64,000 nt of DNA. Source: Bordetella parapertussis (GTDB lineage: Bacteria; Pseudomonadota; Gammaproteobacteria; Burkholderiales; SG8-41). A program made the translations under genes and the position numbers. Location: the NCBI GenBank assembly GCA_945906815.1, contig CAMDRT010000005.1:62001-126000 (forward strand). The letters are read 5' to 3'. The notes beneath the pieces are model-generated. The model was not told the origin of the DNA, searched no databases, and saw only the letters and a list, made by a program, of their open reading frames with translations. This document shows positions 44,665 through 54,027 of the stretch, piece by piece (within the stretch, counting starts at the first letter, position 1; each line of letters begins with the position of its first letter).

Positions 44665-45480
44665 CTACTTCGTCACCACAATCTCACCCTTCATCCCCGG
44701 GTGCAAGCCGCAGATGTAGCCGTAGGTGCCGGCGTCGTTGAATTGCAGCGATGTGCTTTGCCCTTTCAGTACCACCGGCGTGCGATACGTCGTCTCGCCC
44801 TGTACTGTCACTTGATGCGGCGAATCGTCGATGTTGGTCCATGTAATTGTCTGACCAGCTTTGACGGAAACTTTCTCCGGACCGAACAAAAATTCAGCGA
44901 TGGCGACTGAACCGGGGCCCGCCGGCCGCTGTGCGGCGCCCAGCGCGGTGCCTGACAGACCCGCGAGCGAGATCACGAAATCCTGTTGCGCATGCGGCAG
45001 ATGGCATTCGAAGCAGGCCTTGGTATTGGCGTTGGCCTTTTCGTTGGGTTTGCCGTCCGCGGTGTACGCCGCGTACTGCCAGTCGCCGTTGCGCCAAGCC
45101 GCCGGCACCGATGCGCCCCAACCCGCACGCTTTTCCATCACTGTCACGCCCATCGGCTTGCCTTTGATGAAATTGCCTTTGGCATCGCGCGTCGGTTTGC
45201 CGTCCGCATCCACCTGCGCGGCGAAAATCGCCAGCGCCAGCACCGTGCCGTTGGGGATGGGCTTGCCTTCGCGCACGGCCTTAACCACTTCGGGTTTTGC
45301 GTAAAGCTCACGGTATTGCTTGGTGTCGTGGCGATTCAACTGTTGATACATCTGCCATTTCTCAAAGCCTGCCGGGAACGCAACGTCCTTGGCGCCGATG
45401 GTGCCTTGTGCCATCAGCACACCAGCACCGGTGGCCAACACTGCTGCAACAGCGATTGCAATTTTGCGACGGAAGTTCAT
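44665..45480 (-). CDS. Cytochrome P460-like domain fused to a cupredoxin domain
   Basis: The 271-residue protein has a signal peptide (AVAAVLATGAGVLMAQ) and a P460-like domain at about residues 35-170, with FEKWQMYQQLNRHD and PIPNGTVL. One c-type heme site is present (C156-F-E-C159-H160). A cupredoxin domain at about 195-271 has type-1 copper ligands H222 (SPHQVTV), C257 (YICGLH), H260 and M263. P460 proteins oxidise hydroxylamine or similar compounds; the cupredoxin would take the electron. Heme attachment would need the ccm products encoded further right. The ATG at 45480 follows AGGAGG. Fusion of these two domains is uncommon in my experience. Confidence 0.82.
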   Translation of the reverse strand: MNFRRKIAIAVAAVLATGAGVLMAQGTIGAKDVAFPAGFEKWQMYQQLNRHDTKQYRELYAKPEVVKAVREGKPIPNGTVLALAIFAAQVDADGKPTRDAKGNFIKGKPMGVTVMEKRAGWGASVPAAWRNGDWQYAAYTADGKPNEKANANTKACFECHLPHAQQDFVISLAGLSGTALGAAQRPAGPGSVAIAEFLFGPEKVSVKAGQTITWTNIDDSPHQVTVQGETTYRTPVVLKGQSTSLQFNDAGTYGYICGLHPGMKGEIVVTK

Positions 45481-45656
45481 AACGCCTCCTAGAGTGATCA
45501 ATATGACGAATGCGGCCCGTGCAGTGACTCGGATACCAGGCTGATTATCCTCCATCGGCATGGGTCGCGCGCCGACGCTGACCCTTGCAGGAAGTTATGT
45601 TTAAATATTGTTTAAAAACAAATATTTACAATATTAACGCCTGAGCAAATCGCATA

Positions 45657-48600
45657 TTATCCCAGCGCCGGCGCGAGCCAGCGCTCGGCTTCCGCCAGCG
45701 CCATGCCCTTGCGCCGTGCGTAGTCTTCGAGCTGATCTGGGCCTATTTTGCCGACCGCAAAATACTGCGACTGCGGGTGTGCGAGATAAAAACCGCTCAC
45801 CGATGACGCTGGCCACATGGCAAAATTTTCGGTAAGCGTCAGACCGGCGCGTTGGGCGTCGAGCAACCCGAACAACGCGCCTTTCTCGGTGTGATCTGGA
45901 CACGCGGGATAGCCCGGCGCGGGACGTATGCCGCGATATTTTTCGGCGATCAGCGCCGCATGGTCGAGCGCTTCATCCTTGGCATAGCCCCAGAACTCGC
46001 GGCGCACGCGGTGGTGCAGCAATTCCGCAAACGCTTCCGCCAGGCGATCGGCCAGTGCCTTGAGTATGATGGCGCTGTAGTCGTCGTTATTTTTCTCGAA
46101 CTGGGCGAGTTTTTTCTCGATGCCATAGCCGGCGGTGACAGCAAACGCACCCGCGTAGTCCTTGACGCCGCTGTCTTTGGGCGCAATGAAATCACCCAGA
46201 CACAGGTTGGGGTTGCCCGTGGGCTTGCGGTTTTGCTGCCGCAGATTGTGCCAGGTCATCACCGGTTTAGTGCGTTTCTCATCGCCGTAAATTTCGATGT
46301 CTTCGCCCGCATTCACGCTGTTCGCCGCAAACAGCCCCAGCACGCCGTGCGCCTGCAGCCATTTGCCCGCGATGATTTGTTTCAGCATCGCCCTGGCGTC
46401 GGCCAAAACTTTTTTCGCCTCTGTGCCTACCACCGCATCGTCGAGAATTTTCGGGTACGCCCCGGCCAGATCCCAGGTCTGGAAATATGGTCCCCAGTCG
46501 ATATATTCCGCAATCTCGGCGAGATCGTAATTGCGCAGCAGCTTGATGCCGGGAAAAGCAGGCGCTACCGGCGCGTGTTTTTGCCAATCGGTTTTGAAGC
46601 GATTGGCGCGCGCTTCGGTCAGCGTTATCAGCTCCGGGCCTTTTTTGGCGGCATGTTGCGCGCGCACTTTTTCGTAGTCGGCGTTCAGCTCTTCCAGGTA
46701 CTTGCGGCGGGTGACTTCATCTTCGGCCAGCAGGCTGCTGCACACGGTCACGCTGCGCGACGCATCGGGCACCCACACTGTCGGGCCGTTGGTGTAGCCC
46801 GGCGCGATTTTCACCGCGGTGTGCATGCGTGAGGTGGTGGCGCCGCCGATCAGCAGCGGCAGCGTGAAGCCCTGCCGCTGCATTTCGCGCGCGACATGGG
46901 CCATTTCCTCGAGCGAAGGCGTGATCAGTCCCGACAGCCCGATGATGTCCACCTTTTCGGCACGCGCCATGTCCAATACTTTCTGGCACGGCACCATCAC
47001 GCCCATATTGACCACTTCGTAGTTGTTGCATTGGAGCACCACGGCCACGATATTCTTGCCGATGTCGTGCACGTCACCCTTGACCGTGGCGATCACGATC
47101 CTGCCCTTGGGCTTGGAAGCCTCACCCGATACACCCGCCAGTCGCGCTTTTTCTTCTTCGATAAACGGGATCAGATGCGCCACCGCCTGTTTCATCACGC
47201 GCGCGGATTTGACCACCTGTGGCAGAAACATTTTGCCCGCGCCGAACAAATCGCCGACGATATTCATGCCGTCCATCAGCGGGCCTTCAATCACCTGTAT
47301 CGGACGTCCACCGGCGGCTGCAATTTTGCTGCGCGCTTCTTCAGTGTCCTCGAGTATCCACTGCGTAATGCCGTGAACCAGCGCGTGGGAGAGCCGCTTT
47401 TCCACCGGCGCCTCGCGCCATTCCAGCGTTTGCTCTTCCTTCGCGGCGCCGGCTTTCAGCGTGCCCGCGATTTCGATCAGGCGCTCGGTTGCGTCATCGC
47501 GCCGGTTGAGCACCACGTCTTCGACACGCTCGCGCAGTTCCGGCGCAAGATCGTCGTACACGCCCACCATGCCGGCGTTGACGATGCCCATGGTCATGCC
47601 CGCTTTGATCGCGTGATACAAAAACACGGTGTGGATGGCTTCGCGCGCCGGGTCGTTGCCGCGGAACGAAAAGCTCACGTTCGACACGCCACCGCTGACC
47701 TTGGCATACGGCAAATTCTGGCGTATCCAGCGCGTCGCTTCGATGTAATCCACCGCGTAGTTATTGTGTTCCTCGATGCCGGTGGCAATCGCGAAAATAT
47801 TGGGATCGAAAATAATGTCTTCGGGCGCGAAGTCCAGGCGCTGCGTCAGCAAATCGTAGGCACGCTTGCAGATTTCGGTTTTGCGCTTGAAGGTATCCGC
47901 CTGGCCCTGCTCATCAAATGCCATCACGATCACCGCTGCGCCGTAGCGCTTGCACAGCCGAGCCTGCCGCAGAAACTCGGCTTCTCCCTCTTTCATGCTG
48001 ATCGAGTTGACTACCGGCTTGCCCTGCACGCACTTCAGCCCCGCCTCGATCACCTCCCATTTCGAGGAGTCGATCATCACCGGCACACGCGAGATATCCG
48101 GTTCGCCCGCGAGCAGATTGAGAAAGCGCGCCATGGCCGCTTTGGAGTCGAGCATCGCCTCGTCCATATTGATATCGATGATCTGCGCGCCGTTTTCGAC
48201 CTGCTGGCGCGCCACCGCCAGCGCTTCGTCGTATTGCTCGTTCAGAATCAGCCGTGCAAAGGCGCGTGAGCCGGTGACGTTGGTGCGCTCGCCGACGTTG
48301 ACGAAGAGCGAGGTCTCGTCGATGGTGGCCGGCTCCAGCCCCGACAGCCGCAGCTTATGTGCGGCCCGCGGCACCACGCGCGGCGGCAACGCTTTAACCG
48401 CCTGCGCAATGGCGCGTATATGTTCCGGCGTGGTGCCGCAACAACCGCCGGCAACGTTGACAAATCCGGCCTCGGCGAACTCCTGTAACAAGCCTGCAGT
48501 AATCACAGGTGTTTCATCAAAGCCGGTGTCGCTCATCGGATTGGGCAAACCCGCGTTCGGATACACGCAAATCGGCGCATCGCAAATTTCCGACAGTTCC

Positions 48601-49373
48601 TCGATATACGGACGCATTAATGCCGCACCCAGCGCGCAATTCAGCCCTATCGTGACTGGCTTGGCATGGCGCACCGAATTCCAGAACGCCTCCACCGTTT
48701 GGCCGGAGAGTATGCGCCCCGAGGCATCGGTGACGGTGCCCGAAATCATCACCGGGTAGCGCTCGCCGCTTTCCTCGAAAAACTGATCGATGGCGAACAG
48801 CGCCGCTTTGGCGTTCAAGGTATCGAATATGGTTTCGACCAGGAACAGATCCACCCCGCCTTCGTGCAGCGCGTGCGCCTGTTCGAGATAGGCGCTCACC
48901 AGTGCATCAAAAGTAATGTTGCGTGCGCCGGCGTCGTTGACATCGGGGGAGATGGATGCCGTTTTCGGCGTCGGGCCGAACGCGCCAGCCGCGAATCGCG
49001 GCGCATCCGGCGTGGCATATTTCGCGCACGCCGCTTTCGCCAACCGCGCGGCCGCGACATTCATCTCGTAGGACAGCGGCGCCATGTGGTAATCCGCTTG
49101 CGCAACGCGTTGCGCGCCGAAGGTGTTGGTCTCGATAATGTCCGAGCCGGCTGCGAGATATTGCTCGTGAATTTCCTGAATAATGTGCGGCTGCGTCAGC
49201 ACCAGCAGCTCGTTATTGCCCTTCACGTCGTGCGCGAAGTCGGCGAAGCGCGTGCCACGATAAGCTTTTTCATCCAGGTGGTAACGCTGGATCATGGTAC
49301 CCATCGCGCCGTCGAGCACCAGGATACGTTGGCGGAGCGCTGTTTCGATAGCAGTAAAACGGGATAAGGTCAT
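45657..49373 (-). CDS. metH: Cobalamin-dependent methionine synthase
   Basis: The 1238-residue enzyme methylates homocysteine to methionine. It has all four domains. The homocysteine domain (first about 330 residues) has zinc cysteines in GLNCALGA and [10 protein letters not shown]. The methyltetrahydrofolate domain has [13 protein letters not shown] near residue 355. The cobalamin domain has the DVHDIGKN motif near residue 750. The AdoMet reactivation domain has [16 protein letters not shown] near the C-terminus. The length matches E. coli MetH (1227). ATG 49373 is preferred to a start at 49451 because [13 protein letters not shown] is family-like. No B12 or SAM riboswitch is visible in the 136 bases before it. 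Confidence 0.95.
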   Translation of the reverse strand: MTLSRFTAIETALRQRILVLDGAMGTMIQRYHLDEKAYRGTRFADFAHDVKGNNELLVLTQPHIIQEIHEQYLAAGSDIIETNTFGAQRVAQADYHMAPLSYEMNVAAARLAKAACAKYATPDAPRFAAGAFGPTPKTASISPDVNDAGARNITFDALVSAYLEQAHALHEGGVDLFLVETIFDTLNAKAALFAIDQFFEESGERYPVMISGTVTDASGRILSGQTVEAFWNSVRHAKPVTIGLNCALGAALMRPYIEELSEICDAPICVYPNAGLPNPMSDTGFDETPVITAGLLQEFAEAGFVNVAGGCCGTTPEHIRAIAQAVKALPPRVVPRAAHKLRLSGLEPATIDETSLFVNVGERTNVTGSRAFARLILNEQYDEALAVARQQVENGAQIIDINMDEAMLDSKAAMARFLNLLAGEPDISRVPVMIDSSKWEVIEAGLKCVQGKPVVNSISMKEGEAEFLRQARLCKRYGAAVIVMAFDEQGQADTFKRKTEICKRAYDLLTQRLDFAPEDIIFDPNIFAIATGIEEHNNYAVDYIEATRWIRQNLPYAKVSGGVSNVSFSFRGNDPAREAIHTVFLYHAIKAGMTMGIVNAGMVGVYDDLAPELRERVEDVVLNRRDDATERLIEIAGTLKAGAAKEEQTLEWREAPVEKRLSHALVHGITQWILEDTEEARSKIAAAGGRPIQVIEGPLMDGMNIVGDLFGAGKMFLPQVVKSARVMKQAVAHLIPFIEEEKARLAGVSGEASKPKGRIVIATVKGDVHDIGKNIVAVVLQCNNYEVVNMGVMVPCQKVLDMARAEKVDIIGLSGLITPSLEEMAHVAREMQRQGFTLPLLIGGATTSRMHTAVKIAPGYTNGPTVWVPDASRSVTVCSSLLAEDEVTRRKYLEELNADYEKVRAQHAAKKGPELITLTEARANRFKTDWQKHAPVAPAFPGIKLLRNYDLAEIAEYIDWGPYFQTWDLAGAYPKILDDAVVGTEAKKVLADARAMLKQIIAGKWLQAHGVLGLFAANSVNAGEDIEIYGDEKRTKPVMTWHNLRQQNRKPTGNPNLCLGDFIAPKDSGVKDYAGAFAVTAGYGIEKKLAQFEKNNDDYSAIILKALADRLAEAFAELLHHRVRREFWGYAKDEALDHAALIAEKYRGIRPAPGYPACPDHTEKGALFGLLDAQRAGLTLTENFAMWPASSVSGFYLAHPQSQYFAVGKIGPDQLEDYARRKGMALAEAERWLAPALG

Positions 49374-49509
49374 GGCGTTAGCGTGCGTGATCGCGGCCGA
49401 GTGTGGGGGCGACGCCGCCAAGTTCTTGTTAAGAAAGCATAATTTTAACATGCGCTGCCTGCAATCAGGCGCACTATAATTGCGCTTTGGTCCAGCGGAA
49501 GCCCTAGCG

Positions 49510-49896
49510 ATGAAACACTTCGAACCCCAGGAAGCTTACGATTTCCTCAAGCAAAATCCGAACGCGATTTTTATCGATGTCCGCAGTGAAATGGAGTACC
49601 TGTTCGTTGGCCATCCGTCGAGCGCAATACTGGTGGCGTGGAACGACGGCCCCAACTGGGAAGTGAATCCGCAATTTGTAGCGCATGTTAAAAAAGCGGC
49701 CAGTGTGGATCGCCCGATTGTGCTGATTTGCCGCAGTGGCAACCGCTCATTGGATGCCGGCGCTGCCCTCGAAGAAGCGGGATTCACCCAGGTCTATAAC
49801 GTGCTGCATGGCTTTGAGGGCGAACTCGACGAAAACCACCATCGCAATGGAAAAGCGGGCTGGCGGCACGCTGGGCTGCCGTGGGAGCAGTGTTGA
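49510..49896 (+). CDS. Rhodanese-like domain protein
   Basis: The 128-residue single-domain rhodanese has the active-site loop CRSGNRS with catalytic C74, the conserved [16 protein letters not shown] and a C-terminal GWRHAGLPW. It accepts and passes sulfane sulfur. Loop length six matches the thiosulfate- or persulfide-using group. ATG 49510 begins [13 protein letters not shown]. It is divergent from metH over about 136 bases and may share its control region. A role in sulfur delivery or persulfide handling is inferred from the family. Confidence 0.88.
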   Translation: MKHFEPQEAYDFLKQNPNAIFIDVRSEMEYLFVGHPSSAILVAWNDGPNWEVNPQFVAHVKKAASVDRPIVLICRSGNRSLDAGAALEEAGFTQVYNVLHGFEGELDENHHRNGKAGWRHAGLPWEQC

Positions 49897-49903
49897 CGGC
49901 TTA

Positions 49904-50012
49904 ACTTAGGACTTAGGACTGAGGATCGAGGACTGAGTAACATCCACACCGGCGTATCGGTGTTCCTCAGTCCTCGATCCTCAGTCCTCAGTCCTCGGTC
50001 CTAAGTCCTGCC
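49904..50012. repeat. Mirrored heptamer-repeat hairpin element D
   Basis: The left arm is five 7-base units based on ACTGAGG (49904-49937). An inner stem ACACCG (49946-49951) pairs with CGGTGT (49958-49963). The right arm is six CCTCAGT-type units (49966-50012). Variant units appear in mirrored order: ATCGAGG on the left matches CCTCGAT on the right at the same place. The right arm overlaps the last codons and stop of the Bcr/CflA exporter gene. Confidence 0.88.
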
Positions 50013-51189
50013 TTAGATAGACCAGCCACAAGCCCAGTGCGGCTAACGCAAACAGCAGTGCGCCGAACGCCAGGGTAGCCGCTGACGTGGAAAACAAGGG
50101 TGATGCGATGGCGGCTACAAATCCCGCCACCATCGATTGCACGCAGCCTTGCAGCGACGCGGCCATGCCGCGATTGTGCGGAAACAACTCCAGCAGCATC
50201 AGCGTCAGCGACGGCATGGCCATCGCCATGCCGGTGGCGACCATCACTTGATGTAGCACTGACCACGGCAACTGCGGCGAAAACCAAATATAAAACAAGT
50301 TGTTATACGCAGCCCCCGCGAACATGAGGGCGAACGACAGCCATACCGTACGTGTGGGCAAGAGCCTGCCCGCGAGCCTGCCGGAAATATAAGCGCCGAG
50401 CATCATGCCGATCACGCCTGCCATGAACAGCCACGCGAAATCATGGGCGGTGAGACCGAGGTGGTGATAAATGAAAGCCGGCGCCGATAACACATACAGA
50501 AAAAATCCGGCGAAACCCAACGAACTTACACCTGCCAGCAACAGAAATCGCGGATTGAAGGCGACCAGCCGATACGCTGCCAGCAAGGGCGCTGCTGCGA
50601 AACGCTGGCGCGCAGGCGCCGGGTGCGTTTCGGGCAGGTAGCGATAACACGCCACCAGCAACACCGTGCCAAACAGCGCGAGAAACCAGAAGATCGCGCG
50701 CCAGCCTAACCACGTCTGCAAGCAGCCGCCGATGACAGGAGCGACCGCCGGCGCTAGCGCAAACAGCAACATCACCCGCGACAGCAGCCGCTGCGCCTCG
50801 ACCCCCTGATAGACATCGCGCACCACCGCGCGGCTGATGACGCTGCCCGCACCCGCCACCAGCCCTTGCAGCGCGCGGCACATCAGTAGCATGGTCATGT
50901 CGGTTGCCAGTGCGCAACCGATGGACGCGATCACAAAGCCGCCGACACCGAGGAGAATCACCGGCCGCCGGCCCACCGCATCCGAAATAGCGCCGTGAAA
51001 CAGCATCATGAGCGCGAACGGAATCAGATACGCGGTGAGCGTCTGCTGCACCAGCACTTCCGTCGTCTGCATTTCCAGCGCTATGGCCGGGAACGACGGC
51101 AGATAGGTGTCGATGGTGAACGGGCCGATGGTGGCCAGGCCGGCGATCAGAAGCGGTAATAGCCGACGCTGGCGGATATCAATGGACAA
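49981..51189 (-). CDS. Bcr/CflA-family multidrug efflux MFS transporter
   Basis: The 402-residue inner-membrane exporter has 12 helices. The N-terminus RRLLPLLIAGLATIGPFTID includes the TIDTYLPSFPAI motif characteristic of Bcr/CflA. The first loop has GAISDAVGRRPVILLGVGG, the MFS drug-H+ antiporter signature. It would expel drugs such as bicyclomycin or chloramphenicol-like compounds. The last eight codons (DLGPRTED and stop) are made of repeat element D, so the natural C-terminus may differ. The insertion has not removed any transmembrane helix. Confidence 0.9.
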   Translation of the reverse strand: MSIDIRQRRLLPLLIAGLATIGPFTIDTYLPSFPAIALEMQTTEVLVQQTLTAYLIPFALMMLFHGAISDAVGRRPVILLGVGGFVIASIGCALATDMTMLLMCRALQGLVAGAGSVISRAVVRDVYQGVEAQRLLSRVMLLFALAPAVAPVIGGCLQTWLGWRAIFWFLALFGTVLLVACYRYLPETHPAPARQRFAAAPLLAAYRLVAFNPRFLLLAGVSSLGFAGFFLYVLSAPAFIYHHLGLTAHDFAWLFMAGVIGMMLGAYISGRLAGRLLPTRTVWLSFALMFAGAAYNNLFYIWFSPQLPWSVLHQVMVATGMAMAMPSLTLMLLELFPHNRGMAASLQGCVQSMVAGFVAAIASPLFSTSAATLAFGALLFALAALGLWLVYLRQDLGPRTED

Positions 51190-51213
51190 CGTGAATTCTC
51201 AGCTTAAGGGCGA

Positions 51214-51295
51214 TTGACCACGGAACACACGGAATACGCGGAAAGCACCAAGGCGAGGAATTTTTTCTGTGTGTTCCGCGTTTTCCGTGGTTAAT
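51214..51295. repeat. Mirrored nonamer-repeat hairpin element E
   Basis: The left arm has 9-base units (CCACGGAAC, ACACGGAAT, ACGCGGAAA) from about 51217 to 51243. The right arm has TTCTGTGTG, TTCCGCGTT, TTCCGTGGT from about 51265 to 51291. The outer ends TTGACCACGGAA and TTCCGTGGTTAA pair. It separates the fumarylacetoacetase gene and the exporter gene, which run in the same direction. Confidence 0.82.
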
Positions 51296-51332
51296 GGTCT
51301 TGAAGTTCGCGACTGCGGTTCGCTATGCCCAC

Positions 51333-52682
51333 CTACACAGCCTTTGCCGCTACCATCCGCGCACAGCAATCCCCAAACCCGATAGTTGCATAGCCTGCAC
51401 GCCGTCCATGGGCGCGCAGGATGATGTCGTCGCCGTCTTCCACCCAACGGCGGACTTCGCCCGAGGCGAGCGTGAGGTCGCGGGTGCCGTCGAACGATAG
51501 CTCGGCGATGCTGCCGTAGTTCTCTGGTGTGGGGCCGGAAATGGTGCCGGAGCCGAAGAGGTCGCCGGGTTCGAGGTTGCATCCGCCACAGGTGTGGTGC
51601 GCCACCATTTGCGCCGCCGTCCAGTAGAGGTGTTTGGTGTTGCTGATGGATATGCGCTGCGGCGGCAGGCCTTGCGCACGCATGCCCGCGGTGTGGATCA
51701 GCACTTCGATGTCGAGATCGAGCGCGCCGCTACGTTGATCGGCATCGTCCCACAAATAATCCAGCGGCCTGGGGTCCCCCGCGGGTCGCGCAGGCTGTGC
51801 GATGCGAAACGGCGCCAGCGCTTCGGGCGTGACCATCCATGGCGAAATGGTGGTGCCGAAATTCTTGGACAGAAACGGTCCCAGTGGCGCGGACTCCCAG
51901 CGTTGTATGTCGCGCGCTGACCAGTCATTCAACATGCAGTAGCCGTAGATATGCTCCCCCGCCTGGTTGATGGGTAGGGTCTCGCCCCAGGCGTTGCCGT
52001 TGCCGGCCCAGATGCCGAGTTCGAGTTCGAAATCCATTTTCAGACACGGTCCGAATGTCGGCAGTTGCTCGCCATCCACCACGCGCTGGCCATGGGGGCG
52101 GCGCACCGCGATGCCCGTGGGGCGCACGCTGGAAGCACGGCTGTGATAGGCCACCGGCACATATTTGTAATTTGGCGTCAGCGGTGGATTTGCGCCGCGG
52201 CGCTTGCCGCCGTTTTCGGCGTGCGTGATGCCGGCGAAAAAATCGGTAAAGGCGCCGATTCTCGCCGGCACATGCAGCACGCAAGCGGCGGCCTGGTGCA
52301 GCAGCGTGGGGGCGAGCGCTTGGGCGCGCGCCGATGCGGCCGTGCCTGCGGCCAGCAACGCCCACACTTGTTTACGCAGCGCGGCGCGCGGGCCTGCGCC
52401 CAATGCCATCAAATCATTCAGCGTGGCAGCGCTGGCGGCGCGTGCGGCGACTTCGGCATCGCCGGAAAAAAGCTTCGCTTCGCACGCGGCTTTGAGATCA
52501 AACACCTGGTCGCCGATGGCGATACCGCCGCGCGGCGTGGTGCCTGCTGCCTGTGCCACGCTGAACACGCCCAGCGGTAAATTCTGCAGCGGAAAATCAC
52601 CCTGGCCCTGCGCGTGAAGATTCGCGCTGGCGACCCAGCTTTGGCGTTGGGCGTCGTGGGTTTCGTCGATGGCAATGGTCAT
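51333..52682 (-). CDS. fahA: Fumarylacetoacetase
   Basis: The 449-residue enzyme performs the last step of tyrosine/homogentisate breakdown, splitting fumarylacetoacetate into fumarate and acetoacetate. Its N-terminal beta-barrel domain begins ASANLHAQGQGDFPLQNLPL. The catalytic domain has YHSRASSVRPTG and the metal-binding MDFELELGIWAG. NDWSARDIQRWE, FLSKNFGTTISPWMVT and GDLFGSGTISGP are diagnostic. It is slightly longer than average (about 420-440). Homogentisate dioxygenase is not in the window. It is the gene upstream of the Bcr/CflA exporter. Confidence 0.93.
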   Translation of the reverse strand: MTIAIDETHDAQRQSWVASANLHAQGQGDFPLQNLPLGVFSVAQAAGTTPRGGIAIGDQVFDLKAACEAKLFSGDAEVAARAASAATLNDLMALGAGPRAALRKQVWALLAAGTAASARAQALAPTLLHQAAACVLHVPARIGAFTDFFAGITHAENGGKRRGANPPLTPNYKYVPVAYHSRASSVRPTGIAVRRPHGQRVVDGEQLPTFGPCLKMDFELELGIWAGNGNAWGETLPINQAGEHIYGYCMLNDWSARDIQRWESAPLGPFLSKNFGTTISPWMVTPEALAPFRIAQPARPAGDPRPLDYLWDDADQRSGALDLDIEVLIHTAGMRAQGLPPQRISISNTKHLYWTAAQMVAHHTCGGCNLEPGDLFGSGTISGPTPENYGSIAELSFDGTRDLTLASGEVRRWVEDGDDIILRAHGRRAGYATIGFGDCCARMVAAKAV

Positions 52683-52746
52683 CGCTGTCCTTTCCTGAAT
52701 AATGGTTGCTGGCGCAGTGCTTACACTCTGCGCGGCCCTGCGTACG

Positions 52747-54027
52747 TCACTGCACTTCGGTATCGATGCTGAGCGTAATGTTTTTCGCGGTATTGTTCAC
52801 CGCTTTGGTCGCGCCCTGCAAATCGCCCGGCTGTGGCATGGCGTTGCCGCTTTTCGAGATGCGCGCGCCGATGATCACTTGCGGTGCACTCGATAGACGC
52901 GCTGACGGGTTCATCGCCATGCTGTCATCCAGTGTGAAGGTCAGCGGCAAGTCGCTGGCCTTCTTGCGCAGTATGGCCAGCGGCATGCGCGGGCCTTCGG
53001 CGGCGCGGGCGAAGATGAACAGCGTGTCATTGGGCGCGATCTTGGCCGCTAACGCGGGCGCGAGCGTCACCGTGCCGCTGACACCCTTGTTGGCGGAGGC
53101 CGCCGGTGCCGGCGCAGGGGCCGGTTGTTTGTCCGCAACCACCGCCACTTTAGGCGCGCCAGCACCGGCGAGGGTGCGCGCTTCGGCGATACTGGCTTGC
53201 ACATTGCGCGCCATTTCGCTATCGAGCGGCACCAGTGTCGCCAGTTTTTCCCAATACTTGAGTGCCACTGCGTAGTTCTTTTTATCGAACGCGATAGTAC
53301 CCGCGAGTGCCAGCGACTTGACGTGATGCGGATCGATTTTCAGCGCGCGCATGATCAGCGCTTCGGGCTCGCCCTGCAGATTTTGGCCGCGCGCCATCGC
53401 CAGCGCATCGGCATAATCCGCCAGCAAGTGCGCATTGTTGGGCACGCGCTCCACCGCTTTGCCGTAGGCGGCGGCGGCATCTTCATAACGGCCCATCACC
53501 GCGTACGAGCGCGCGAGCATCGCCCAGCCCTGCGGGTCTTCGGGGTTTTGCTTCATGCGCTCGGCGAGCTTTGCCACCATCGCCTCGATTTGTTCAGCAC
53601 TGGGGCCTTTGCCGCTGTCCGCGCTGCCGTGGGGTGGCACTGCAAGCGGCACCAGCGCACGCGGCGTGCCCACGGCAAAATAAAGCCCGACCGCCAGCAG
53701 CGGCACTGCCATGCCCACCAGCACCGCAGGCAGGCGGCTGGCCGGCGGTGCGCTCACCGCAGTGGCGCTGGGGACCACATCATCCAGCAAGCGCCGCTCT
53801 AGTTCGACGCGCGCATGCTGGTATTGCGCATCGCTTAGCGTGCCCGCATTGCGGTCAGCCTCAAGCTCCTGCTGCTGATCGCGATATACCGCGACATTGA
53901 GTGCATTGTTCGCCTGTAGTGCCTGGCCGGCAACGCCGGCCGGATTGCGGCGTCTGCACAACGGCGGCAACACGAATATCAGCGCAACCATAATCAGCAG
54001 CGCTACGACCACCCAGAAAATAGTCAT
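52747..54027 (-). CDS. ccmI: Cytochrome c maturation protein CcmI
   Basis: The 426-residue protein is the apocytochrome c chaperone of System I. An N-terminal membrane helix (VVVALLIMVALIFVLPPL) and a second helix near residue 105 (LPAVLVGMAVPLLAVGLYFAV) precede TPR repeats (PQGWAMLARSYAVMGRYEDA, NAHLLADYADALAMA). A C-terminal periplasmic domain follows (DTLFIFARAAEGPRMPLAIL). It holds the apoprotein for CcmH-CcmF. Its start codon overlaps the CcmH stop by four bases. It is the last gene of the operon. Confidence 0.92.
   Translation of the reverse strand: MTIFWVVVALLIMVALIFVLPPLCRRRNPAGVAGQALQANNALNVAVYRDQQQELEADRNAGTLSDAQYQHARVELERRLLDDVVPSATAVSAPPASRLPAVLVGMAVPLLAVGLYFAVGTPRALVPLAVPPHGSADSGKGPSAEQIEAMVAKLAERMKQNPEDPQGWAMLARSYAVMGRYEDAAAAYGKAVERVPNNAHLLADYADALAMARGQNLQGEPEALIMRALKIDPHHVKSLALAGTIAFDKKNYAVALKYWEKLATLVPLDSEMARNVQASIAEARTLAGAGAPKVAVVADKQPAPAPAPAASANKGVSGTVTLAPALAAKIAPNDTLFIFARAAEGPRMPLAILRKKASDLPLTFTLDDSMAMNPSARLSSAPQVIIGARISKSGNAMPQPGDLQGATKAVNNTAKNITLSIDTEVQ

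Noticed and set aside
46896..48269. 457-codon plus-strand frame inside metH
   Set aside because: It is opposite MetH, rich in His/Arg/Asp as expected for antisense high-G+C frames, and has no recognisable domain.
49374..49509. Cobalamin or SAM riboswitch before metH
   Set aside because: Only 136 bases separate metH from a divergent gene and no B12-box or SAM-I-like stems could be found by eye.
49480..49509. Earlier rhodanese start at 49480
   Set aside because: The extra ten residues have no rhodanese similarity, and [10 protein letters not shown] at 49510 is family-like.
39799..51295. Elements A-E as CRISPR arrays
   Set aside because: Units are only 7-9 bases, have no spacers between them, and arms are inverted with respect to each other; no cas gene is present.
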